This document shows, piece after piece, positions 56,170 through 64,000 of a stretch of DNA of 64,000 nucleotides (positions within the stretch are counted from its first letter, which is position 1; every line of letters starts with the position of its first letter). The notes below the pieces were generated by a model. That model was not told the origin of the DNA and ran no database searches. It saw only the letters and a list, made by a program, of their open reading frames with translations. This DNA is from Mycolicibacterium agri (GTDB lineage: Bacteria; Actinomycetota; Actinomycetes; Mycobacteriales; Mycobacteriaceae), in contig NZ_PDCP01000009.1 of the NCBI RefSeq assembly GCF_002553505.1, positions 61,074 to 125,073 on the forward strand. Reading direction: 5' to 3'. Both the position numbers and the translations under genes were made by a program.

Positions 56170-57234
56170 CTAGTCGAACAGGCCCTGCTGCCCGAGACCG
56201 GCGACCCCGCTCGGCGGGCTCATGCCCAGATGCGTCCATGCCGACGCGGTGGCGACGCGCCCCCGGGGGGTGCGCGCGATCATCCCGGCGCGCACCAGGA
56301 ACGGCTCGCACACCTCCTCCACCGTCGTCGCCTCCTCCCCGACGGCGACCGCGAGGGTGGAGACGCCGACCGGCCCGCCACCGAAGCTTCGGGTCAGCGC
56401 GGACAGCACGGCGCGGTCAAGCCGGTCGAGGCCCAACTCGTCGACGTCGTAGACCTCGAGCGCGGCCTTGGCGATGTCGCGGGTGATCACGCCGTCGGCA
56501 CGCACCTCCGCGTAGTCGCGCACCCGGCGCAGCAGCCGGTTGGCGATGCGGGGCGTTCCGCGTGAGCGACGGGCGATTTCGGCGCCGGCCTCCGCGCCGA
56601 GTTCGATGCCGAGGATGCCCGCCGAACGGGCAAGCACCCGTTCGAGTTCGGCCGGCTCGTAGAAGTCCATGTGGGCGGTGAAGCCGAAGCGGTCGCGCAG
56701 CGGCCCGGTCAACGCGCCGGACCTGGTGGTCGCGCCGACCAGGGTGAACGGCGCGACTTCGAGTGGAATCGACGTCGCCCCAGGGCCTTTGCCGACGACG
56801 ACGTCGACGCGGAAGTCTTCCATTGCGAGGTAAAGCATTTCTTCTGCGGGCCGCGCGATGCGGTGGATCTCGTCGATGAACAACACGTCGTGCTCGACGA
56901 GGTTGGACAGCATCGCGGCCAGATCCCCGGCGCGTTCCAACGCCGGACCGGATGTCACCCGCAGCGACGAGCCCAGTTCGGCGGCGATGATCATCGCCAG
57001 CGACGTCTTGCCCAATCCCGGCGGCCCGGACAGCAGGATGTGATCCGGTGTGCCGCCGCGGTTCTTGGCGCCCTCGATCACCAACTGAAGTTGCTCGCGT
57101 ACCCGCGGCTGGCCGATGAACTCCCCCAGCGACCGCGGCCGCAGACTGGCGTCGATGTCACCCTCACCGACGGTCAGCGCAGGCGAGACGTCGCGGTCGT
57201 CGGCTTCGGCGTCGTCGTCGGTGAATCGGCTCAT
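56170..57234 (-). CDS. ruvB: Holliday junction DNA helicase RuvB
   Basis: A 354-residue AAA+ motor that drives branch migration with RuvA. Walker A is GPPGLGKTS, Walker [10 protein letters not shown], followed by the sensor region [19 protein letters not shown] and the C-terminal winged helix with the RTPRGRVAT segment. It overlaps ruvA by four bases in the order ruvC-ruvA-ruvB. Confidence 0.97.
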   Translation of the reverse strand: MSRFTDDDAEADDRDVSPALTVGEGDIDASLRPRSLGEFIGQPRVREQLQLVIEGAKNRGGTPDHILLSGPPGLGKTSLAMIIAAELGSSLRVTSGPALERAGDLAAMLSNLVEHDVLFIDEIHRIARPAEEMLYLAMEDFRVDVVVGKGPGATSIPLEVAPFTLVGATTRSGALTGPLRDRFGFTAHMDFYEPAELERVLARSAGILGIELGAEAGAEIARRSRGTPRIANRLLRRVRDYAEVRADGVITRDIAKAALEVYDVDELGLDRLDRAVLSALTRSFGGGPVGVSTLAVAVGEEATTVEEVCEPFLVRAGMIARTPRGRVATASAWTHLGMSPPSGVAGLGQQGLFD

Positions 57235-57821
57235 TTGTTACCCAACATCGACAACGCCGCCCGCAGTGCGGTCGACTGATTGGCTTCGGGATCGTTGGCG
57301 AGCACCTTGTCGGTGGCCTCCTCGGCCTGCTTGACGGCGAACCCGAGGCCGACGAGGGCTTCCACCACCGGCCCTCGCACCGCGTGGCCGTTGACGGCGG
57401 GCGGTCCGACGGACGGACTGGCCGGGCCGACCTTGTCCCGCAGTTCGAGCACCATGCGTTCGGCGCTGCGCTTGCCGATCCCCGGCACCCGGGTCAGCGC
57501 GGTCACGTCGCCGTCGGCCAAGGCGTGCCGCAGCGCGGGCGCGTCGTGCACCGCCAGTGTCGCCAGCGCGATCTTCGGGCCGACGCCCGACACCGACAAC
57601 AGCGTCATGAACAGGTCACGCGCATCGGTGTCGGCGAAGCCGTACAGCGTCATCGAGTCCTCGCGCACGATCATCGCCGTCATCAGCCTGGCCTCGCTGC
57701 CGCGCCGCAGCGTCGACAGCGTCGACGGTGTCGCGTTGACGCGGTAGCCGACCCCGCACGCCTCGATGACGGCGTGGTCGAGTGCCACGTCGAGGACCTC
57801 GCCGCGAATGGATGCGATCAT
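57231..57821 (-). CDS. ruvA: Holliday junction DNA helicase RuvA
   Basis: A 196-residue junction-binding protein that recruits RuvB. The N-terminal OB domain begins [10 protein letters not shown], the helix-hairpin-helix motifs appear as [16 protein letters not shown] and [19 protein letters not shown], and the C-terminal domain that binds RuvB ends the protein. It overlaps ruvC and ruvB by four bases each. Confidence 0.96.
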   Translation of the reverse strand: MIASIRGEVLDVALDHAVIEACGVGYRVNATPSTLSTLRRGSEARLMTAMIVREDSMTLYGFADTDARDLFMTLLSVSGVGPKIALATLAVHDAPALRHALADGDVTALTRVPGIGKRSAERMVLELRDKVGPASPSVGPPAVNGHAVRGPVVEALVGLGFAVKQAEEATDKVLANDPEANQSTALRAALSMLGNK

Positions 57822-58372
57822 CGTGCCGCCTTGAGTCGTGCCTGATACTTCTTCTTCTGCTCGGCGGCAAGCGCTTCGGCCGCCGCCATCCGCGCCAGCA
57901 TCGGCGCACGCCAGCAGTGGCAGATCGCCAGCGCCAACGCGTCGGCGGCGTCGGCGGGCGTCGGTTTGGTCTGCAGCGCAAGGATTTTCGTCACCATCGC
58001 GGTGACCTGGGCCTTATCGGCGTTGCCGTTGCCGGTCACCGCGGCCTTCACCTCGCTGGGGGTGTGAAAGTGCACGTCGATGTCGCGTTTGGCCGCCGCC
58101 AGCGCGATCACCCCACCCGCCTGTGCCGTGCCCATCACCGTGGACACGTTCTGCTGCGAGAACACCCGCTCGATGGCGATGACGTCCGGGCAGTGGGTGT
58201 CCATCCAGTGTTCGACCGCGTCGCTGATCGTGAGCAGGCGGTGGTGCAGCGGCGCGTCGGACGGTGTGCGCACCACATCGACGTCGAGCGCGATGACCTG
58301 CCGGCCGCGACCGCCCTCGATGACGGAGAGCCCACAGCGCGTCAGCCCGGGATCGACTCCCATTACGCGCAC
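57818..58372 (-). CDS. ruvC: crossover junction endodeoxyribonuclease RuvC
   Basis: A 184-residue resolvase that cuts Holliday junctions. I chose GTG at 58372 so that the protein starts [17 protein letters not shown], the normal RuvC N-terminus with the catalytic Asp in GVDPG; the upstream in-frame ATG would add a non-conserved extension across the LexA box. Other acidic residues are in [10 protein letters not shown] and [12 protein letters not shown]. It is the first gene of ruvCAB. Confidence 0.95.
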   Translation of the reverse strand: MRVMGVDPGLTRCGLSVIEGGRGRQVIALDVDVVRTPSDAPLHHRLLTISDAVEHWMDTHCPDVIAIERVFSQQNVSTVMGTAQAGGVIALAAAKRDIDVHFHTPSEVKAAVTGNGNADKAQVTAMVTKILALQTKPTPADAADALALAICHCWRAPMLARMAAAEALAAEQKKKYQARLKAAR

Positions 58373-58386
58373 GCCATCCCCTTGTC

Positions 58387-58402
58387 GTGAACACTTGTTC
58401 GA
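58387..58402 (-). promoter_or_regulatory. LexA-binding SOS box of the ruvCAB operon
   Basis: GTGAAC-ACTT-GTTCGA matches the mycobacterial SOS box (TCGAAC-N4-GTTCGA) at ten of twelve positions and lies 14 bases before the ruvC start. The M. tuberculosis ruvC gene is known as a LexA target, so DNA damage control of this operon is expected. Confidence 0.8.
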
Positions 58403-58624
58403 CTGCAGCTTAGCGGGGTTGACCCACAAGACTCGGCAGGGACACGCCTCGATCTTCAACCGCATGAGTGTCGATTCTCACTGCCGTGCCGACACTTTGG
58501 ATTCCACCGGGGTGGGTATCCGCCGTCGAAGCAGTAATAGCACCTCGCGACGTGACGCGCGCGTCGAGCGCCGCTAACGTCGCGGGGAGACCTGACGTCA
58601 ACCCGTGGGAGCTGAACTCACACG

Positions 58625-59848
58625 ATGCCCGACGAACAAGAGCTTCAGACCGCAACGAATATCGCCGTCACGCTCGCCTGGGCGGCAGGCGCCGTCGTAG
58701 CGGCATTCCTGCTCGGGATCGCCGTGACCAAGGTGCTGATGCGCATCGGCCGCCGCAGCGCGGTCATCCGCGACATCGCCGAACTGACCCGGATGCCGTT
58801 GCGTGCCGTTCTGGTGGTGTTGGCCTCGACGATCGCCGTGCAGCGCACGTCGGAGCAGACCGACGGCTGGCGCGGCTGGCTGGACCACACCCTGCTCATC
58901 CTGTTGATCGGCGCGCTGACGTGGCTGATCGTCGGCCTGGTCCGGGTCGCCGAGCGCCGCGCGATCGCCCGCTTCGGCGGCGGCGACGTGGAGATCAACG
59001 ACGAGGACCGGCAGTGGCGACGCATCCGCACACAGGTGACGGTGCTGCGTCGGTTGGCCACTGCACTCGTCGTCATCCTGGGCGCGGCCGCGATCCTGAT
59101 GACGTTCCCGCGCTTCTCCGACATCGGCACGACGGTGTTCGCGTCGGCAGGCGTGTTGTCGGTGGTGGCCGGCCTCGCCGCGCAGACGTCGCTCGGCGCG
59201 GTGTTCGCAGGCATGCAGATCGCGTTCTCCGGTGCCATTCGCGTGGGCGATGTGGTGCAGCTCGAGGACGGGCAGTGGTGGGGCCGCATCGAGGAGATCA
59301 CGCTCAGCTATGTGGTCGTGCGGCTCTGGGATGAACGTCGGCTTGTGCTGCCGACCACCTACTTCACCACCGAACCGTTCGAGAACTGGACGCGCAGCGC
59401 CACCGAGATCATGGGCACCGTCGAATTCGATGTCGATTTCCGGGTGCCGTTCGACGAGATGCGCGCCGAACTGGACCGGCTGCTTGCCGAAAGCGACCTG
59501 TGGGACGGCCGCCGCGGCGTGCTGCAGGTGACCGACGCCGTCGGCGGTGTGGTGCGGGTGCGGATCGTGGTCAGTGCCCCGAACGCAGGCGCGCTGTTCG
59601 ATCTGCGCTGCGCGGTGCGCGAAGGCTTGGTCGACTGGATGCAGCAGAAGCGGGTGCTGCCGTTGCAGCGCATCGAGGCCGCCGAGACGGCCGAAGTCGT
59701 GCCGCGGCGCAGCGACAGCGACGGCGAGACCGAGCGCGTGGCCTCGAGCCTGTTCTCCGGCAGCCCGGAAGGCGACGCTCGGGCGAAAGCGTTCGACGAC
59801 ACGACAGAGCGCGACGACGACTACGCGGAAACCAACAGCCGCCGCTAG
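58625..59848 (+). CDS. MscS-family mechanosensitive channel
   Basis: A 407-residue membrane protein. Several helices lead to the pore helix and MscS core: VFASAGVLSVVAGLAAQTSLGAVFAGMQIAF (seen as two parts, AGVLSVVAGLAAQ and TSLGAVFAGMQIAF), then the beta domain IRVGDVVQLEDGQWWGRIEEI and LVLPTTYFTTEPFENWTR. The last 60 residues are charged and disordered-looking. It should open under membrane tension to release solutes. It is divergent from ruvC. Confidence 0.9.
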   Translation: MPDEQELQTATNIAVTLAWAAGAVVAAFLLGIAVTKVLMRIGRRSAVIRDIAELTRMPLRAVLVVLASTIAVQRTSEQTDGWRGWLDHTLLILLIGALTWLIVGLVRVAERRAIARFGGGDVEINDEDRQWRRIRTQVTVLRRLATALVVILGAAAILMTFPRFSDIGTTVFASAGVLSVVAGLAAQTSLGAVFAGMQIAFSGAIRVGDVVQLEDGQWWGRIEEITLSYVVVRLWDERRLVLPTTYFTTEPFENWTRSATEIMGTVEFDVDFRVPFDEMRAELDRLLAESDLWDGRRGVLQVTDAVGGVVRVRIVVSAPNAGALFDLRCAVREGLVDWMQQKRVLPLQRIEAAETAEVVPRRSDSDGETERVASSLFSGSPEGDARAKAFDDTTERDDDYAETNSRR

Positions 59849-59899
59849 CGCGCCGACCCGCGAGATCTGTAGCGCCCAGCGATACTTCTCACGCCGAAA

Positions 59900-60652
59900 T
59901 CACTGTTCGATCTGGGCGAGGACCTCGTCGGGGATGTCGGCGTTGGTGAAGACGTCCTGCACGTCGTCGCTGTCTTCCAGCGCCTCCACCAGCTTCATGA
60001 TCTTGCGGGCGCCGTCGGCGTCCAGCGGCACCGTGACCGACGGCTGAAAACCCGCCTCGGCCGACTCGTAGTCGATGCCCGCCTCCTGCAGCGCGGTGCG
60101 CACCGCGACGAGATCGCCCGGCTCGGACAGGATCTCGAAGCTGTCGCCCAGGTCGTTGATCTCCTCGGCGCCCGCGTCGAGCACCGCGGCGAGCACGTCG
60201 TCCTCGGTCAGCCCGTTCTTCTCCAGGGTGACGACGCCCTTGCGGGAGAACAGGTAGGCCACCGACCCGGGGTCGGCCATGCTGCCGCCGTTGCGGGTCA
60301 TCGCCACACGGACCTCGCCGGCGGCGCGGTTGCGGTTGTCGGTGAGACATTCGACCAGCACGGCCACGCCGTTGGGCCCGTAGCCCTCGTAGGTGATCGT
60401 CTGCCAGTCGGCGCCGCCCGCCTCTTCGCCTGCGCCGCGCTTGCGGGCCCGCTCGATGTTGTCGTTGGGCACCGAGTTCTTCTTGGCCTTCTGGATGGCG
60501 TCGTACAGCGTCGGGTTACCGGCCGGATCACCGCCACCGACGCGCGCGGCCACCTCGATGTTCTTGATCAGCTTGGCGAAGTTCTTGCCGCGCCGGGCGT
60601 CGATGATCGCCTTCTTGTGCTTGGTGGTGGCCCACTTGGAATGGCCGCTCAT
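59900..60652 (-). CDS. YebC/PmpR-family regulatory protein
   Basis: A 250-residue protein opening [21 protein letters not shown], the invariant start of the family, with [17 protein letters not shown] and [19 protein letters not shown] following. Members bind DNA and regulate transcription or assist translation of proline stretches. It is in the same neighbourhood as ruvC in many bacteria, here on the same strand but separated by the channel gene. Confidence 0.94.
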   Translation of the reverse strand: MSGHSKWATTKHKKAIIDARRGKNFAKLIKNIEVAARVGGGDPAGNPTLYDAIQKAKKNSVPNDNIERARKRGAGEEAGGADWQTITYEGYGPNGVAVLVECLTDNRNRAAGEVRVAMTRNGGSMADPGSVAYLFSRKGVVTLEKNGLTEDDVLAAVLDAGAEEINDLGDSFEILSEPGDLVAVRTALQEAGIDYESAEAGFQPSVTVPLDADGARKIMKLVEALEDSDDVQDVFTNADIPDEVLAQIEQ

Positions 60653-60725
60653 GGGTGTACTACCTCTTTCACTACTGCTGTGGGCGATGAAGTCCGACCA
60701 TCGAGTCTACGTGGACCTTTGCGCC

Positions 60726-61166
60726 CTAGGGCGCGGCGTCCGGCGGGGTCAGCGCCACAATCCGGTAGCCGAGGCCGGCCGGCCAGCCGATGTGGCCCTG
60801 CAGATGCACCTGGATCCAGGTCACCGGATGGCCCGCCGGGTCGTCGGTGAACACGGCGCGGGCGTCGACGACCGCGCCGGTTTCGCCCGAGGCCTGCAGC
60901 AGCAGCGAGATCGACAGCGTGGCGTCGCCCAGCCGGGACCGGGTGTAGGGCAGGCTGTCGGGCACGAAGAACGACGTCGCGAAGTTCGGCGTCCTGATGC
61001 CCCGCGGCGCGTTCGGTGGGCGGCGCAAGACCAACCCGGACACCTCGGGCTTGCCGTCGAGCCAGACGGTGCCGACGTACTCGGTGCGCCGCGCATCGCC
61101 GCCTGCCGCCAATCGCACCAGCGTGTCGATCCGGGGCTGCGGTTCAATCTCGATCGTCTGGTTCAT
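60726..61166 (-). CDS. conserved hypothetical protein
   Basis: A 146-residue soluble protein from the ATG at 61166, preceded by AGGG; a GTG three codons upstream is an alternative. It has an all-beta pattern with repeated Thr/Val strands and RTPNFATSFFVPDSLPY in the middle; no catalytic motif or membrane segment is visible and I do not recognise the family. It lies 73 bases upstream of yebC on the same strand. Confidence 0.7.
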   Translation of the reverse strand: MNQTIEIEPQPRIDTLVRLAAGGDARRTEYVGTVWLDGKPEVSGLVLRRPPNAPRGIRTPNFATSFFVPDSLPYTRSRLGDATLSISLLLQASGETGAVVDARAVFTDDPAGHPVTWIQVHLQGHIGWPAGLGYRIVALTPPDAAP

Positions 61167-61334
61167 CGGCACCACCCTGGGCGCTTACGTCATTTTTGAC
61201 GTTACTCAAAAGCGTCTCGGAAATACCGCGATATACCGTCACATTAGGTTGAAATAAGTCGCTCAGTCCGCCGTGACGCTTTTGTCGAATTGGTACCCTT
61301 CGCGGGTGTGCATGACATGTCGTACGGCTAGCCC

Positions 61335-62471
61335 ATGAAGGTGGCCGAGCGATGGTGGCGCGGCCTTGATCACTACTACTGGCTTACGGCATTTCTGGCC
61401 GCGCGTGGCGTTCAGCGGAGCACCTCCAGGGTGGTTGCGCTGGTACTTGTCGCCCTCGGCGGCATTTCGCTGACGCTGCTGTGGAGTCCGACGGGCCCGC
61501 GCGGAACCGTCAATCAAGCACTGGCCTACGCCGTGGCGGTGTGTTGCTGGGGACTGGCGGCATTATGGCTGCGCTCGCAGTGGCCGACGATAATCCAGTC
61601 GCGGATATGCGTCTGTCTGGGCGCGTTGTGCATTGCCATTTCGTGCCTGATCCAGTCCGACCCGCTTACCGGTCTGTTCGGGGCGACGACTTTCACACTT
61701 GTCGCGATCTATGCCGCCATTTTCCACACCACCCGGTGGCTGGTAATTACCTGGATCGCGACCGGCGTGACGGTGCTCGTGCTGGGTCTGCGGTTGATGT
61801 CGACCAATCCCGCATTCGCCCTTTCGGCCATGGCGTTGATCCTGTTCGTCGTCGGGTTCGTCTCGCTGGCCGGCCGGGCCGCGATCTGGCTCGTCGACGC
61901 CGACATCCTGCACGAGAACTTCGAGCCGCTCACCGGCATGTTCAACCGCGACGGGTTCTATGAGAAGGCGACGACGCTGCTGGCCTCGCGCAGCCGCACC
62001 GACGACCGGTTCCTCGCCATCGCCGTCATCAACCTCGACAGCTTCTCGTTGGTGGGCGAGTTCTCCGGCGTCAGCGGCTCCAACCGCGCGCGCATCGAGA
62101 TCGCCGCGCGGCTGCGGGAAACCGCCCGCCGCGACGCGGTGCTCGCCCACATCGCCGACTCCGAGTTCGTGATCGCCGACCTGTTCGACAGCGCCGACGC
62201 CTCAGCCCTCATCGAGCGGGTGCGCGGCACCATTGCGGGCGCACCGTCGCGGCTGTCGGCCAGCATCGGCGTGGTCACCACCCCGCTGCAGCCGCTGGCG
62301 CAGCTGCCGCCCAACGACGTGCTCGACGAACTGTTCTCGATCGCCACCAATGCCATGTACGAGTCCCGCAAGTGCGGCGGCAACCAGGTCACCTACGTCC
62401 GCAACCCCGCGCTGACGGTGCTCGACGACCCCGGCAACGACGAGTGGTACAACTCCGAGGAGCCCGCCTAA
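61335..62471 (+). CDS. membrane protein with degenerate GGDEF domain
   Basis: A 378-residue paralogue of the diguanylate cyclase at 50997-52100, with the same six-helix N-terminal domain. In its cyclase domain the signature loop is HIADSEFVIAD in place of RxGGDEF, and the substrate segment reads INLDSFSLVGEFSGVSGSN in place of DLDxFKxxND, so it is most likely inactive as a cyclase. It may bind nucleotide, sense c-di-GMP or pair with an active cyclase. Confidence 0.85.
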   Translation: MKVAERWWRGLDHYYWLTAFLAARGVQRSTSRVVALVLVALGGISLTLLWSPTGPRGTVNQALAYAVAVCCWGLAALWLRSQWPTIIQSRICVCLGALCIAISCLIQSDPLTGLFGATTFTLVAIYAAIFHTTRWLVITWIATGVTVLVLGLRLMSTNPAFALSAMALILFVVGFVSLAGRAAIWLVDADILHENFEPLTGMFNRDGFYEKATTLLASRSRTDDRFLAIAVINLDSFSLVGEFSGVSGSNRARIEIAARLRETARRDAVLAHIADSEFVIADLFDSADASALIERVRGTIAGAPSRLSASIGVVTTPLQPLAQLPPNDVLDELFSIATNAMYESRKCGGNQVTYVRNPALTVLDDPGNDEWYNSEEPA

Positions 62472-62475
62472 CCTG

Positions 62476-63078
62476 TCAGGCGTTGCCGGTGACGATGTCG
62501 ACGAACAGCCGGTGCACGCGGCGGTCGCCGGTGATCTCGGGGTGAAACGCGGTCGCCAGTACCCGGCCCTGCCGGACGGCGACGATGTGCCCGTCCGCGC
62601 GGGCCAGCACCTTGACGTCGGGGCCGACGCGCTCGACCCACGGCGCCCTGATGAACACCGCGTGCACGGGGTCGTCCAGCCCCTCGAACTCGATGTCCCC
62701 CTCGAACGAGTCGACCTGTCGGCCAAATGCGTTGCGCCGCACCGTCATATCCATCGCCTTCAGCGGCGCGGCTTCGCGGCCCACGCTGCCCGCGTCGAGG
62801 ATTTCGCTGGCCAGCAGGATCATCCCGGCGCATGATCCGTAGGCCGGCATGCCCTCGGCCAGCCGGGCCCGCAGCGGTTCGAGCAACTCGAATTCGCGCA
62901 GCAGATGCGTCATCGTGGTCGACTCGCCGCCGGGGATGATAAGCGCGTCGACCGAGTCCAGTTCGGACCGCCGACGCACCGTGATCGCGTCGACGCCCGC
63001 TTCGCGCAGCGCCGCCAGGTGCTCGCGGGTGTCGCCCTGAAGCGCCAGCACACCGATGCGCAACGACCCCGTGCTCAT
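62476..63078 (-). CDS. pdxT: pyridoxal 5'-phosphate synthase glutaminase subunit
   Basis: A 200-residue class I glutaminase that supplies ammonia to PdxS for de novo PLP synthesis. The start is the ATG at 63078 in an ATGA overlap with tesB. The GGES motif is at residues 50-53, the nucleophile Cys83 in [11 protein letters not shown], and the His/Glu pair in AFHPEITGD. Confidence 0.95.
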   Translation of the reverse strand: MSTGSLRIGVLALQGDTREHLAALREAGVDAITVRRRSELDSVDALIIPGGESTTMTHLLREFELLEPLRARLAEGMPAYGSCAGMILLASEILDAGSVGREAAPLKAMDMTVRRNAFGRQVDSFEGDIEFEGLDDPVHAVFIRAPWVERVGPDVKVLARADGHIVAVRQGRVLATAFHPEITGDRRVHRLFVDIVTGNA

Positions 63079-63920
63079 TGCTGCCCCGGTGTGAAGTCGC
63101 GCTTGTAGCGGGTGAGGCCCTCCTGCATCACCGCGGCCACCATCTCGCCGTACTGGTTGAACAGCTTGCCCTGGGTCAGCGCCCGCCCGCCGCACGCCGA
63201 CGGCGAGGACTGGTCATAAAGCAGCCACTCGTCGGCGCGAAACGGCCGCATGAACCACATCGCGTGGTCCAGCGACGCGATCTGCAGATGTTCGCGCTCG
63301 GCTTCGTGGTGAACGTGCGCCGACCCCAGCAGGGTCAGGTCGCTGAGGTAGGCCAGCGCGCAGATGTGCAGCACAGGATCGTCGGGCAAGGGGTCGCGGT
63401 GGCGGAACCACACCTGCTGCTGGCTGGCCTTGCCGGGCAGACGCTCCAGCCGGTCCTGCGGCACCACCCGCACTTCCCACTCGGCGAATTGCCGGAACCC
63501 GGCGTCGTCGAACGCCTTGATCTCGGTCAGGCCCGGCAGATCCTCCGGCGGCGGCGCCGACGGCATGGCGTCTTGATGGTGGATGCCGCTCTGGTCGGTC
63601 TGAAACGACGCCGACATCGAGAAGATCGTCTCGCCGTGCTGGATCGCGTTGACTCGGCGGGTGGCGAACGAGCCGCCGTCGCGCAGGCGTTCGACGATGA
63701 AGACGGTCGGCGCCTTGGCGTCGCCGGGGCGCAGGAAATAGCCGTGCAGCGAGTGCACCAGATATTTCGGGTCGACGGTGCGCACCGCCGAGACCAGCGA
63801 CTGACCCGCTACATGACCGCCGAATGTGCGCTGCCAGTTGCCCGACTCCGGGCTGAAGACGCTGCCGCGGTAGATGTTGACCTCGAGTTGCTCGAGATCA
63901 AGGATCTCCTCGATCGCCAT
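63075..63920 (-). CDS. tesB: acyl-CoA thioesterase II
   Basis: A 281-residue double hot-dog thioesterase that releases fatty acids from acyl-CoA. Family marks are [24 protein letters not shown] and, in the second half, [12 protein letters not shown] with the catalytic Asp and [16 protein letters not shown] with the Thr and Gln partners. It sits between pdxS and pdxT as in M. tuberculosis, two bases after pdxS. Confidence 0.95.
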   Translation of the reverse strand: MAIEEILDLEQLEVNIYRGSVFSPESGNWQRTFGGHVAGQSLVSAVRTVDPKYLVHSLHGYFLRPGDAKAPTVFIVERLRDGGSFATRRVNAIQHGETIFSMSASFQTDQSGIHHQDAMPSAPPPEDLPGLTEIKAFDDAGFRQFAEWEVRVVPQDRLERLPGKASQQQVWFRHRDPLPDDPVLHICALAYLSDLTLLGSAHVHHEAEREHLQIASLDHAMWFMRPFRADEWLLYDQSSPSACGGRALTQGKLFNQYGEMVAAVMQEGLTRYKRDFTPGQQ

Positions 63921-63922
63921 GC

Positions 63923-64000
63923 CTACCAGCCGCGCTCTGCGAGCCGGTGGGGCTGCGCGATCTCCTCCACGTTGATACCGACCATTGCCTCGCCCAGTCC
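63923..64000 (-). CDS. pdxS: pyridoxal 5'-phosphate synthase subunit PdxS, C-terminal end only
   Basis: The last 25 codons are visible, reading GLGEAMVGINVEEIAQPHRL and then AERGW before the TAG at 63925-63923. This is the conserved C-terminus of the PLP synthase lyase subunit. The gene continues beyond the right edge. Its place upstream of tesB and pdxT agrees with the assignment. Confidence 0.9.
   Translation of the reverse strand, partial: GLGEAMVGINVEEIAQPHRLAERGW

Overview
The window reads as high-GC chromosomal DNA of a mycobacterium, probably a fast-growing, environmental (Mycolicibacterium-type) species. From about 30.8 kb to the right edge it follows, from general knowledge, the gene order of the M. 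tuberculosis Rv2580c-Rv2606c block: hisS, a GloB-like hydrolase, ppiB, relA, apt, a lipoprotein, secF, secD, yajC, gabT, the carboxylic acid reductase gene (fadD9/car), ruvB-ruvA-ruvC, yebC, pdxT, tesB and pdxS. Relative to that order, the stretch between gabT and car carries additional genes: an aminobutyraldehyde-type dehydrogenase, an orphan PrrB-like kinase, a cytochrome oxidase subunit I gene and a GGDEF protein. No rRNA, tRNA, CRISPR array, insertion sequence or phage gene was seen.

Layout. 1-324: C-terminally cut secreted protein. 488-5261: complete urea ABC importer operon urtABCDE, almost every junction overlapping. 5414-20200: a tightly overlapping leftward operon of 14 genes holding three class III CoA-transferases, an Opp/Dpp-type importer whose genes are interleaved with enzymes, an HpaI-type aldolase, an enoyl-CoA hydratase, an aldehyde dehydrogenase, an SDR and three hot-dog proteins. 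20445-24979: leftward LacI regulator, polytopic permease, D-tartrate-dehydratase-like enolase and a DapA-like lyase. 25236-28353: divergent rightward FAD oxidoreductase, RraA-like protein and Gfo/Idh/MocA oxidoreductase. The 23-kb catabolic region is bracketed by two directly repeated copies, about 80 bp each, of a palindromic element; a third, inverted copy lies at 29.0 kb. 28471-30824: a small membrane protein, a Tat-exported catalase-like peroxidase and a cytochrome b561. After that comes the conserved core.

How the genes may work together (inference). The left operon imports a small, probably acidic compound, activates it as a CoA thioester, hydrates and oxidises it and cleaves it by retro-aldol chemistry. 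The 20.4-28.4 kb modules look built for hydroxy-dicarboxylate or sugar-acid breakdown under LacI control. The core region holds protein export (secD-secF-yajC), the stringent response (relA), purine salvage (apt), SOS-controlled Holliday-junction processing (ruvCAB behind a LexA box), vitamin B6 synthesis (pdxS-pdxT) and CoA-thioester chemistry (tesB, car). A DosR-like dyad sits in front of the ctaD gene, suggesting a hypoxia-responsive oxidase subunit.
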